Shown piece after piece: positions 19,655 to 30,420 of a DNA stretch of 64,000 nucleotides (its first letter is position 1; every line of letters starts with the position of its first letter). Below the pieces are notes generated by a model, which made no database searches, had not been told where the DNA came from, and saw nothing but the letters and a program-made list of their open reading frames with translations. This stretch comes from Anthopleura xanthogrammica (Eukaryota; Cnidaria; Anthozoa; Actiniaria; Actiniidae): assembly GCA_964019055.1 (NCBI GenBank), contig OZ025211.1:2960835-3024834 (forward strand), read 5' to 3'. A program made the translations under genes and the position numbers.

Positions 19655-20578
19655 TTAATCATACATAATTTCGATGGTTGGAAGCCCATTTCCTTTGTGG
19701 TACGCGAGACTTGTCTTTTTATTTTGTTGATAAATACAAATTATACAGTAACAACTTGAAGTCCACCATAAAAATCCTGTTTTTCCACTGTGGTTCCTTA
19801 AAATCAAGGTCTGTAAAGATATCCTGCTTTCAGTTGAATTATGTAGTTCTCTGTGACTTATCTCATTAATGTTTACATTTATGTTAGTGCCAAAAATGTT
19901 AACACTGTCAAGTTCAACAGGTGTTAAACAAGTTTCATTATCTATTGTATTGTGAAGCTGAGATCCATTTTTAATGATTGCATCTAAAGTATTTGAGTTC
20001 CAGTAACTACAAGGTGAAATGATTGAGTAACATATTGAATAAAGAGCTGTTGCAAAACATTGCTCTTTGGAACAGTTGTGTTGATCTGGTGTACTTATGT
20101 CTTTTACACTGTTGCTTGTTGCAATGTCATATTTTGTAATTTTTAGACCTTTTAATTCATAAAGATCAGTTGCTCCATATAAACCTTGAAAGTATTGCAC
20201 TAAATTCTCTATAGATGATATATCTAATAATACACATGTCCCTTGAGGATGACTCTTACCATAAACATCTCTAGCATGAGAGTCAAACACTTTAAAATGG
20301 CCATTATCAGTACAGTAAATAATACCGACAGCAATACAACCAACTGTTAGAATAAATGAGCTGTATTGTTCTGTTAGCAATGATTCAAAAGCTCTTTTCA
20401 TGCCCATGCAGTATTGATATCCTTCAATGGTAGACTCACCATGAACATCACCAGTATAACTTTCACTGTAATCTAGCTGGTAATTTTCCTCTGACACTGT
20501 AAGCATTGCTGGTAATTCTGTTAGCAGTAAAAACGATTGTCGTGCAAGCTGTGACAAACTGCTATACAATTGATACAT
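19655..20578 (-). CDS. Remnant ORF with FDSH motif, possible viral-tegument-like deubiquitinase fold
   Basis: 307 codons from ATG 20578. The middle reads SSFILTVGCIAVGIIYCTDN, then HFKVFDSHARDVYGKSHPQG and TCVLLDISSIENLVQYFQ. The D-x-H in FDSHARD and the GTCVLLD strand resemble, from memory, the Asp/His half of papain-like proteases of the OTU/C76 type that occur in transposon-borne proteins of invertebrates. I do not see the catalytic Cys (a QC..N type motif), so it is probably the truncated 3' part. A further in-phase-looking stretch (RGRPTLKDVEAFRNGSVHES) lies upstream on the same strand at 20831-20604 after a stop. The C-terminal 60 residues may be random extension. Function unproven. Confidence 0.45.
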   Translation of the reverse strand: MYQLYSSLSQLARQSFLLLTELPAMLTVSEENYQLDYSESYTGDVHGESTIEGYQYCMGMKRAFESLLTEQYSSFILTVGCIAVGIIYCTDNGHFKVFDSHARDVYGKSHPQGTCVLLDISSIENLVQYFQGLYGATDLYELKGLKITKYDIATSNSVKDISTPDQHNCSKEQCFATALYSICYSIISPCSYWNSNTLDAIIKNGSQLHNTIDNETCLTPVELDSVNIFGTNINVNINEISHRELHNSTESRISLQTLILRNHSGKTGFLWWTSSCYCIICIYQQNKKTSLAYHKGNGLPTIEIMYD

Positions 20579-20880
20579 TTCAGCGTCATAGTTTTCTGTT
20601 GAGTTAAGCTTTAATACTAGTCATAGTTTTGTCACTCTTTTCGAGGTTTGTGCTCAAATATAGTTCATTTCTTTTCAGAGATTTCAACGCTTTCGAGCTA
20701 TAAGATTCGTGGACCGACCCGTTCCGAAAAGCCTCTACATCTTTTAGTGTGGGCCTACCACGAATGGCGAGTCCATTTGTATGTGGGATGATCGTATTAT
20801 ATGACATAGCACTTTCCAAAGATATCTTCATACGACACAGAATTCCGTAAAGTTTATAGTACGACGAACCGAAGCAGAAG

Positions 20881-21431
20881 TAGCCTGCGTAGCGGCCCTC
20901 TGTAAGGTTTTTTAAGGTTGGGGGATTGGGGAGAGAGGGGAAGGAGAGGAGAGGGGAATGGGGAAGAGGGAGAGAGAGGAGGGAGGGGAGGGCCTGCTAC
21001 AATACCCCATGTGTTTGACTGAACGCCGAAATCTACGATCAGAATTGTATCGTAGAATCTGATTGGTCGGGCCGCTAGTATCAATCATCGGGATGTCATA
21101 TGTCAAGCCATGTCATACTCCTTACTATATTCCAATATGGCGGCGCTATATAGCGAACAGGAGTATGAAACTATCATAAACGAATGTATTTTAGAGTTGA
21201 ACACAACGAGAAAGGAAGATTCTTTTAATCTAAAACCACAGCAGAAAGAAGCAGTTGTCGCTTTATTGCAAGGAGTTGATGTTTTGGCCGTTTTACCTAC
21301 TCCTCTCTCTCCCTCTTGCCCATTCCCCTCTCCTCTCCTTCCCCTCTTCTCCAATCCCCTCTCCTCTCCTTCCCCTCTCTCCCCAATCCCCCAACCTTAA
21401 AAAACCTTACAGAGGGCCGCTACGCAGGCTA
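20881..21431. mobile_element. Inverted-repeat element carrying a captured RecQ-like first exon
   Basis: Outer arms are at 20881-21000 and about 21300-21431: TAGCCTGCGTAGCGGCCCTC opens the left and its complement closes the right, followed inward by AAGGTTGGGGGATTGGGGAG and a G/A-rich (C/T-rich) tract. Between the arms lie about 300 bases of unrelated sequence with a start codon and coding exon. A fragment of the same end sequence is at about 24720-24765. No clear target duplication. Confidence 0.7.
21137..21299 (+). pseudogene. RecQ-like helicase N-terminus, truncated before Walker A
   Basis: ATG at 21137 (after CAAT). The product begins MAALYSEQEYETIINECI and reaches FNLKPQQKEAVVALLQG, then DVLAVLPT, where the repeat arm begins. 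In RecQ-type helicases this is the Q motif (FxLRxxQ) and the strand leading into motif I, PTG.GKS. The GKS loop and all later motifs are missing, so no helicase can be made. Codon quality is good, suggesting a recent capture of the first exon and its promoter. Confidence 0.7.
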
Positions 21432-22325
21432 GACTACATCGTGCAGCGGCGCATTAATACTTGCCCAGTTTTTTATTTAAGAAATGAAATAAGCTATAAT
21501 CGAACTTTGTTCAGTAGCACAGAAAATTTCTAAATCGACATACCAGTGGAGATATCGGCTTCTAGAATCGCCCCATTTTCGATAGCTGTTTACAAAGGTT
21601 TATACTACCTATACATATGGAGGTCGTTTCCTAAGCTGTTTAAATAATTGTCAGGTTTTACTATGTGTAATCAAAGTATGTGAATAGAGGTTCATTTTGA
21701 TACCAAAATATTTTACAAAATATAAATGCTTATATTTTTTGGAGCACTACCAAAACAGTGCTCGAACAGCATTGTAACTGGTCATCTACGGCCCCTAAAA
21801 CTGACCCTCTCCCCCAACTTTTTCCGTTTTTTTTTTGACAAAATATTATCGATTTCGTATTTAGGACCCCAAAACAAGTTTATATACCAAATTTGAGCAA
21901 AATCCGTGAGGTTGACTGGCCGGATATTTCTAAATTTGCTTGATCCTTACAGACTATGACTCTTAAAACCCTCAGCAAATATGCTCGTATTTATGAAACC
22001 ACTGTAGACGATTGACCATTTTGTATTAGTTACTAACTCTGAGGAACTTCGCCGCAAATGTTGGTCATCGTTTATTACTTCAGTAGCTTTTACTAATATT
22101 TTCGTGAAGCCCGCAAATTTTGGCCCGCGACCCGCAAATCTTGGCCCGCAAAATAGCCAGACCCCCTCCACCACAGAAAAGTCTCAAATGGTGCTAGAAT
22201 GGCCGACTGTTTGCAAATAGCCAGACAAGAAGCAAGGCAATATTGTTATGTTTGAACTATTTTCTAACTTTTTATTTATGTGCGTTTTTATGATCGTGAG
22301 TTTGTCATGATATGATTAATCTGCA
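21432..22325. other. Intergenic sequence, no gene seen
   Basis: A/T-rich, no exon-like frame. CCCGCAAAT(T/C)TTGGCCCGC occurs in two close copies near 22110-22145, without a known role. Confidence 0.4.
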
Positions 22326-22472
22326 ATAGGACTACATGCTTGTCCAATTTGGAAATAATTGAATTCAAAAAATTCCTCTGAATATGGAAGTGGATTAGGC
22401 TATCGGCCTCGTCCAATTTTGGCAGTCCTCGGAATTTTTCCTCCCATTGGACAGCATGTAGTCCTATTTCCT
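22326..22472. repeat. MITE, about 145 bp
   Basis: Inverted ends AATAGGACTACATGC(T)TGTCCAAT and the complement at the right end, with one 1-base gap between arms. No ORF. The flank to 23560 shows nothing recognisable. Confidence 0.75.
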
Positions 22473-23560
22473 ATACTAATTTTGCATGTACAACACAAAA
22501 CAAGCCAACATAACCATGCAGTTCTACACTATGCATGTAGCACCAACTGATATCTAGTAATCGGACAATTCATCTGTTTAATAATGAATAGATCTCATGA
22601 ACATTTGGAACCCTCGTTTTTTCGAAGTTGGAAATAAAAGCGAAATATGAGAAACACCCAGAAGTTAAAAAATACCTCTTGTCAAACTCTCTTAAATAAA
22701 AAAAATAAGACCTCAGTTTTGATTTTCACCCCGAGTTTGCGTGTAAATGATCAGTACGTACGTCACGGCTAGTTTTCAAAACGCGTCCCTCATGGAAAAG
22801 AATGGCAATGGGTGCTCGAGGCGTCAGTGGCACAGAGGCTTTATTGGGTTTGCGGTTCATAGCAAGGGGTTACTCATCTACCGCGGTCCAGGGGCCGACT
22901 TATCTCCCTTAGGCTTCGGCCGAGATTCCTGATCAGTCTGTAATTCCTCCCTCCCGGGATAGCGGTGTTGGGGCCTAAATCTCCATTGTAGCCTTAAGTC
23001 CATATACGACGCTTCAGCGCTCGATGTCTGGGAGTATAGGCCTGTACCTTATGTAATATCGGTTGCTCCTAATTTTCATAAAAGAAAAGCTTAATGAAAT
23101 ATTTTTGAAATATGTTGAATTGAGGAAATATTTTGTCTTCACATGTAAGACCATCAGTGAATTAGTAATAACGGTGCACATTTTCAAAGAATTATAATGA
23201 TAATTGTTTGCAGAGTTATAAGCATTTAAAATCTGCCAAAACCTGAAAATGAGGCTGGCCGGGCCATGGCTATGTTTCACATAAATTACTGTAACTTCCC
23301 TAGTATTTGTGCTAGAGCACTCAAATTTTGCTTAAATACTAATTTAGCATATGTTTTCGAATGCTGCCTGTTATGAATTTAGGAGCTTATCAGCTCCTGA
23401 GTGGAAAACAGTAATAGTATAGTATTCCTCATTTCACGCGACCGCTACTCACTCCACCATTGAAAACACCACTTAAATGTGTCGAGAATTTTTTAAATTA
23501 ATTAAAAAAAGACCCCAGTTTTAAAATATCGAATTTCCGTTGGCCTCTCAGTTCATGTGT

Positions 23561-26500
23561 TCATGTATTTTCTAAGTCAGCAGTTGTTCTACAGCCTTTA
23601 ATCTCTGGTATTCGAACAGGGTACTGATTTTGCGTCCACATCCTGGTGAAGAAAAAAATATAAATTTAAATATAAAAAAATTAATAAAAAAGATACTTTG
23701 ATGTGACATCTTCGTAAATTACCTTGCATACAGCCTCTCTTGTTCTCCGTGTCTTCTTCTCAGTTGAGCCTGAAGCAAATAATTTAGAAAGCGAATTGTA
23801 CCATAACCTGAAAACTCTAATACTAACTTTTAGGCTATACATTAGCCTGTACGTCTTACCTTGAACGTATGACAAGGATGTGAAAGAGTTCCCTCATTGG
23901 TCAAGGGATATGACGTCACTCCAAGACATTTTTCAGTTCTATATCCCAGTGGACGGTGTTCTGGATGCACCCTTACATTAAGTAAATCCTTCACTCTGAT
24001 GCCATTAGCAGGAAATGGTATCTTTTCCGGTCTGTAATTTTTCAAGCTCATGTTTGACGTCTGGAACTCAGGACTCCGTTTCCTTGGCAACAATGTTCTG
24101 TATCGTTGCAAGTGAGCTAAGTTTAGCGCAGGTTCAGATTTTGCTCTTGTGCTTAAAAAGCTATCTTCATGAATCTTTATTTTTCTTGATATTGACGTTC
24201 TGCACATAGAACTTTCGTCCTTAGGTCTCAATCTTTCTTTCTCTTTCACACGTTGCGTGCCGGATTTACATCGGTGTTCACTCGCGGGAGAGTGTTGGTG
24301 TCGGGAATTCGCGCTGGTTTTGTTGGATTTGCTGCTCGTTTGTGGTTCTGACGCAAGATCGTTGAAGATATCATTTGGAGTTATTGTGTGGGAGATTCTA
24401 AGAGATGGAAGGTACCTAAAATATACATATTACATTAATGAATTTACATCAGAACTAATTTTTAATCAAAACACATCACGACGATATGATCAGGTTCATC
24501 ACTACCAACAACACCACCATCATCACCGCAATCATCTCAATACTACCACTACCATCACAAAAACAACTACAATCACTATCATCACCGTCACCACCATGCC
24601 TTAACAAACACAACAATACAATCACTGAAAACTATCACCACTATCACAAAAACCACGTCACCATCATATCATCACCAAATCCAACATGACATGGAACGCA
24701 GATACACCAATACCTCCCCCTCTCCCCAATCCCCCTGCAAGGAGCCTTGCTACGCAGGTTATATCTCAACTTCCTTAATTAATAGACCCCTTGCACTTAT
24801 TCCTGTCCTGGGGGTCAAAGCAAAAGAACTGCATTATCTTGAGGACTGAGATCTTTTGTGATGTTAATATCTTTCATTTTTTTTGTCCCCCAGGTTGGGA
24901 AGTAGTGCAAGGGGTCTATTGTCACCAAACATGGAATGAACTGCGCGCAGCTGCATGAGATCACTGCATTAATATCCCCGCATGATATACAAAATCACGT
25001 TATTTAACGATATATTTAAACAATATATCTGATACAATGTGGTTCATTTATACCTATTAAGAATGGTCTGAACAGATGAAGAAAAGTCCTTAGCGGATGC
25101 GTAGGCTAAAGCACTTGCTTCAAGACTACAAGCCTGAAAAAGGAGAATAATTCGTGAATACAGCGCACGAATAAAGCGCTGCAACCACAAAATAACATTG
25201 TGCCTATGTTGCGCAAATCTCGAATAACGCGCGCATATTATGCATCTCAGAAACTGACGCGCGCAATCTTGCAAGACTGACTGGTATGATCATATGTAAG
25301 GTTGTGTGTGGGTGTGTGGGCATCGTTGCATAGATCAGTCTATATACAGCTAGTTGCTTACAAGTTCAGGTACATGTATTATTCGTTTTCCAATAAAAAA
25401 TATTTACCATTTCAAGGTCTGGATTATTAGTATCCTTCTGAGCACCTTCCTCTTTCTGTGAAAAACAAAATGGAACTCTAAAAAGTCAGGGCATGGTTAA
25501 CTCGCAGATTGATAAACAACCTCTGGGCTGATCTAAGTCAGGGCACGGCTAACTCACAGATCAAACCCTGAAACAACCTTTGGGCTGATCTAATAGGGCA
25601 TGGCTAACTCACAGATCAAACCTTGAAACAACCTCTGGGCTGATCTAATTGGGCACGGCTAACTAACTCAAAGATCGAGTGGAATTTAACGCGGTTGGTT
25701 TTGCAAGGATGGGGGAAGACAGGAATCGAGACCTCAGAGGTGAAAGGCACCACCCTATATTTCTATTTCTACGCGTATATAAACAGCTAGATGAAAGACC
25801 TGTTTACCTGCTTTTCTTTGAAGATCCCTCTTAACAGCCATGCACACACGTGCTTTGTCCTCAGCCAGATTGCAAAGTTCACGTCTTTCATTGCAGTTGC
25901 CTAAAAGAGCGTAAAAGCGTTGCTGTCAGTGTTCGTCTGCTGCATGTGGAAAAAAACCCATGCACTTCGCCAGTCAAGTGTCATTTCCACAAAGTGACTC
26001 CTTATTCACTGATATTCCAATTGGAATTTAGAAGTTGATCTTTGCGGAGGGGGGAAAACCGGAGAACCTTGAAAAACCTTTGAAGCACAGGAGAGAACCA
26101 ACAAACAACTCTAACCACACACATGCACGACACCGGAGGGACTCGAACCCGGGTGGCACTGGCGAGAGGCGAGCGCTCTAGATATCACCGCTACGTCACC
26201 CTTGCTTCCCAATGAAGACTTAGTCACATAACAACGGAACAAACAATGCAGTATTTTATAGCCACTCAAAGTGACATGTACAACTCACCATATTCTTATT
26301 ATCGAGTAAGTAATAAATACAGGCCCTGATGCAAAACAGATCCTAGTGTGGAAACAATTCAGAATATAGAATCAGTACTCATTCGAGTGGCTTCGATAAA
26401 CGTTGAAAGTCATTCACGTACCATGTTGCATTCCCAACAAAAATTCACTCCAGAAAAGACGGAAAATATTTCCTTCAAAAAGTTTGCAGTGTTGCCCTAG

Positions 26501-28784
26501 ACAAGAGCGTATCGTGGAATGAATGAACATGGGGCTAGGAGAAGAAAGTGTAGAGGGAGTGGAGGAATGTTGGGATGGGGGGGGGGGGGGGTGGAAGGAG
26601 CCCTATAACCTATCCGCTGGAATTTCACTCCCCAATCCCCTGTCATCATCATCATGGATGATAAAGGGACTGCCAGTAATTTTATCATCCATCAGTGTCA
26701 TCATATAGTAGACTGAATGTAAAGGTAAGGTACAAACCGGGTTTTTGAAGTCAAGAACGAGTGCTTCTTCCACTCTTTTCAAAGCGGTTTCATATTCTCC
26801 TGTCGATGATACAAACATGAAACCAAACCAACTTTACAAATAATTTAATGGCAGGTTGATATATACTGATATTAATAAAATGAAATCTAAAATCAATGTC
26901 CTTACGGTACTGACTTACAGCACGCAAACGGTACGACATGCTGTAACATTGAAATGGCTTCCCATAAGAATGGTTATCGTATGAATGGGAAACATACGGT
27001 ACTGACTTACAGCACGTACACGGTACGACATGCTGTAACATTGAAATGGCTTCCCATAAGAATGGTTATCGTATGAATGGGAAACATACGGTACTGACTT
27101 ACAGCACGTAAACGGTACGAAATGCCGTAACATTGAAATGGCTTCCCATAAGAATGGTTATCGTATGAATGGGAAACATACGGTACTGACTTACAGCACG
27201 TAAACGGTACGAAATGCCGTAACATTGAAATGGCTTCCCATAAGAATGGTTATCGTATGAATGGGTAACATACGGTACTGACTTACAGCACGTAAACGGT
27301 ACGACATGCTGTAACATTGAAATGGCTTCCCATAATAATGGTTATCGTATGAATGGGTAACATACGGTACTGACTTACAGCAAGTACCCGATATGACATG
27401 ACTTAACATTGAAATGGCTTCCCATTGTCTTCCAGTAATTCATCCAATAGCAACGCGTAGTTACGGCTAGGGTAAGATACGGTACGACTACAGTACAGCT
27501 ACAATTTTGTTGTATCGTTTCCGACTCATACGAAAACCACTCTATCATGTATGGATGCATGCAGAAATCACTACGATAAGGATGGCAGTTACCTTGTTGT
27601 ATATGACATATAGAAATCTTGGCCAGGGCTGGAACATGAAAATGAAGGATTTTGCCAGTTAGGCATCCAACACAACAGTTTATCTGCGACGACATAGATT
27701 TGTTCAAGTTTAGCAATCGAAGAGAAGTTTCTGGTGGTGTGTGGTGGATGGTGATGTTGGTGTGCCTTCATATAAACTGACCTTTTTTCTGCTTATTACT
27801 CTCATTGCTGTAGCGTAGTGTGTAATGGCTTCCGTGGTCTGGTCGAGATGGTGATACGCCACGCCACAGTGGAGATGACATTCATACAGCTGTCAGGGAA
27901 GTGAGGAAATTCTGGGTATCAATTCACAATTATAAACAGACAAACAGAAACAAACAAACTGACACAGATGGACAGACAGACAGACAAAGAAATAAGGAAA
28001 CAGACACAGACAGGCAAATAAGCAAGTAAAGAAACAATAAAAAAAAAGCAAACAAACAAGCGAGCGAGAAAGAAAGCAAGCAAGCAAGCAAGCAAGAAAG
28101 AAAGAAAGACAGAAAGAAAGAAAGACAGAAAGAAAGAAAGACAGAAAGACAGAAAGACAGAAAAAAAGACAGAAAGAAGGAAAGAAAGAAATAAAAGAAA
28201 GAGAGAAAGATATGAAGATAAAACTGAGAAATGGTAAGTATTCGTGCGAGAGGTTATCGCAAGGAGTGAACTACATAATAACAGTTCAGTTCTAGCTCAC
28301 ATTAGCTGATTATTAAAAATAGCGTAAACAAATATAGCATATATACACTGTCAGTATAATTTACTAATATTTTGCCAAAAAAGCATTTATTTCTCGATTG
28401 TTTTTTTAACACTTAGCAGAGGTTCCGCGATGCTGAAAACTTACCAACATTTTCAAGGCATTAACGGCTATTCTATCGTCAAAATTTCTTCCTCGAAGAA
28501 GTGAAAATATTTCTTCGTATTTCTTTACCGCCTGTCGAAGAAAAAAAAAATTGATATTTTGGTTAGACTTGGTATTAATTTCCTTTGACAAATACACTGA
28601 ATGGAAATTATTATTTAACACAAAACATCAACATATAAAGAAGAAAAATTGTGAATAGAGAAGAATATAAACTTGTGAATAAAAATTATTCAAATGAACA
28701 AAATTTTAGTGCAAAATTTACCTTTTTCCAACGCGCTTGTCTCTCGTAGTTTAAAGCGGATACAAAAACTTCATTGACTTCCAT
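23561..28784 (-). CDS. Uncharacterised TPR-like protein, 13 exons, 475 residues
   Basis: Exons: 28784-28722, 28531-28445, 27889-27800, 27683-27593, 26799-26738, 26496-26422, 26342-26289, 25900-25808, 25455-25408, 25133-25054, 24415-23860, 23769-23723, 23642-23561. All have AG/GT borders, the phases match at every join, and the total is 1,428 bases with ATG at 28784 and TGA at 23561. The N-terminal two thirds are helical repeats of TPR type: AVKKYEEIFSLLRGRNFDDR, GVAYHHLDQTTEAITHYATA, GEYETALKRVEEALVLDFKN. Exons 6-10 add Cys-rich helices (FCWECNMDLFCIRACIYYLL, NFAIWLRTKHVCAWLLRGIF). The last part is basic, Ser/Arg-rich and probably disordered. No signal peptide or membrane segment. The E7 acceptor choice rests on phase. 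I do not recognise the family; TPR suggests a scaffold role. Confidence 0.75.
24484..24690. repeat. CA/ATC-rich low-complexity tract
   Basis: Degenerate ACC, ATC and CAA triplets in intron 10 of the TPR gene. The apparent His/Thr-rich frames here are not genes. Confidence 0.8.
24781..24920. repeat. MITE, AATAGACCCCTTGCAC ends
   Basis: A 140-base element with inverted ends AATAGACCCCTTGCACT and its complement. The outer end is shared with the TATAGACCCCTTT family at 34672, 51558, 60056 and 62312, but the interior differs. In an intron of the TPR gene. Confidence 0.8.
25485..25755 (-). repeat. tRNA-derived SINE with repeated head segment
   Basis: Three to four degenerate copies of a 50-55-base unit (GGGCACGGCTAACTCACAGA ... 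AACAACCTCTGGGCTGATCTA) are followed by a short SINE body ending GGAATCGAGACCTCAGAGG, a worn box B on the minus strand. In intron 8 of the TPR gene. The same unit is amplified in opposite orientation at 47457-47640. Confidence 0.65.
26041..26210 (-). repeat. tRNA-derived SINE, intact box B
   Basis: On the minus strand the 5' end has GGTTCGAGTCC-type box B (plus strand GGACTCGAACCC at 26139-26150) near a tRNA-like head. On the plus strand the copy ends CTACGTCACCCTTGCTTCCC. Sister copies: 38363, 40393, 48138, 55785, 59618, 61106. Confidence 0.7.
26903..27420. repeat. 92-bp minisatellite, about 5.5 copies
   Basis: Units run ACGGTACTGACTTACAGCAC ... AATGGCTTCCCATAAGAATG ... GAATGGGAAACAT with a few substitutions per copy. 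It occupies intron 4 of the TPR gene. The same unit recurs inverted at 60215-60555 in a Tudor-gene intron. Confidence 0.93.
27950..28210. repeat. Purine-rich simple repeat (GAAA/GACA/AAGC)n
   Basis: Degenerate tetranucleotides AAGA, GACA and AAGC in intron 2 of the TPR gene. Confidence 0.85.
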
Positions 28785-29800
28785 TTTGGCTTACTTGGCG
28801 ACAAGAAAAATAATACAACAAAACGGGCTGCTCTTCTCAGCCAAGTATAACAAGGACTAGAATCCACTTACGGATCAATTTAAAGTTATAAATTTAAAAT
28901 ATGAAAATGAAATTCTTAGTGCTTGTCGATATTTAGTGAATGAAACCATCTCGGAGTATTTGAAGATTATGGAGTTGTATGCAGGTGAAGTTGCTGTATC
29001 AGAAACCGGAGAAAAATTTAGGATTTGACTTCCAAATTCAAGTCTTTCATGATTAATTAAGTAGATAAGGTATCTTGAGATACCATAGTAACAGATTGTT
29101 GTAGAGGAAAAATATGTCATATTTGAACAGCTGATAAAAATGACAGGTCGTAAATTATGTACTATATAATTATAACTGAATGGGAAATTGTTTATGTATT
29201 ATAAAACTGCATGATCATGAATGGGAATATGTATTTTCTGGAAAAATTAATATATATGCATTATAGAAATTTAAATTAATAATTTGTTATTTTCTACACA
29301 TAATTTTTCTTTTCTTTTCAGAAATTGGAATTTTTCGTCGACTGACTTTTATTTCAAGATCATAGGGCTTGGAATACATGCAAAGGAAAGAAAGGAAGAA
29401 GGAATTGAAGGACAATACAAAACGAAAAAGAAAAAGAATGACAAGTTGAAACGAAAAAGAGAAAAGAAAGGAAGACAAAGAAAGAACAAATTTAAAGAAC
29501 GACAAGAAAAAGAAAAAGAACGTTTAGAGAATAAAGACAGGAAGGAAGAAATAATGAAAAATAGAAGGAAGGGTAGGTACATTCTGTGTGTACCGGTCAC
29601 AGTTTACGTAATTCAACAGAAACAAAAAAAGGTTCCAAGTTATACAATAGAATGAAGCATAATAGAATACAATGGACTTGCAGTACATGCAGATGGAGCC
29701 AAAAAGTAGGAAAATAGAAGGGGGAAAAAAAGAAATGAAAAAGGATAAAAAAGGGATGAATAAAGGAAAAAAGGGAAAATAAAGTAAAACAAATAACATA
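28785..29800. other. Region between the TPR and LAMTOR5 genes, no gene seen
   Basis: A/T-rich. A plus-strand frame at 29284-29655 is almost all Lys/Glu/Arg from GAAA-type low complexity and is not taken as a gene. The TPR gene promoter must lie just above 28784; no TATA box is evident. Confidence 0.5.
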
Positions 29801-29808
29801 AAAATGAC

Positions 29809-29811
29809 TAA

Positions 29812-29858
<47 letters not shown>

Positions 29859-30098
29859 AGGAAGGAGTGAGTGAGTGAGTGAGTGAGTGAGTGAGTGAGT
29901 GAGTGAGTGAGTGAGTGAGTGAGTGAGTGAGTGAGTGAGTGAGTGAGTGAGTGAGTGAGTGAGTGAGTGAGTGAGTGAGTGAGTGAGTGAGTGAGTGAGT
30001 GAGTGAGTGAGTGAGTGAGTGAGTGAGTGAGTGAGTGAGTGAGTGAGTGAGTGAGTGAGTGAGTGAGTGAGTGAGTGAAGGAAGGAAGGAATGAATAA
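29809..30098. repeat. Simple repeats (AAAT)n then (GAGT)n
   Basis: About 12 AAAT units, then about 54 uninterrupted GAGT units (roughly 29863-30078), then GGAA units. The long Ser-Leu-Thr-His frame on the minus strand is an artefact of the tetranucleotide. Confidence 0.97.
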
Positions 30099-30420
30099 AT
30101 AAATATACTGGTCAATAAGGTTGACTTGTAATAATGTACACTCAAATTATGATGAATCTCAATTTTTTTAGTCATTTTCAATCTAACAATAAAGAAATAT
30201 GTCAATAAATAAACCATAATATGCTCAATTTCAAATTGCAATTCAGAAATACCGTATCTACCAAATCAATACATTGATAATAAAACACTATAACAAAGAT
30301 CATGGGAAAATATTTACTATACTTAAAATTTAATGAATTATTATTGTTACAAAATTTTGCGGATAATAATGTTTAGGTGATATTACAACAGATTATTACA
30401 AATATTTCAATCCAGTAGAA

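Noticed and set aside
26139..26150. tRNA gene suggested by a good box B
   Set aside because: No cloverleaf can be closed and the sequence belongs to a dispersed SINE family.
26903..27420. CRISPR-like array
   Set aside because: Units are contiguous without unique spacers, and the host is an animal.
29284..29655. 123-residue Lys/Glu-rich ORF on the plus strand
   Set aside because: Follows GAAA-type low complexity with no domain and no matching exon; likely chance.
29597..30241. 214-residue Ser-Leu-Thr-His ORF
   Set aside because: Product of the GAGT microsatellite.
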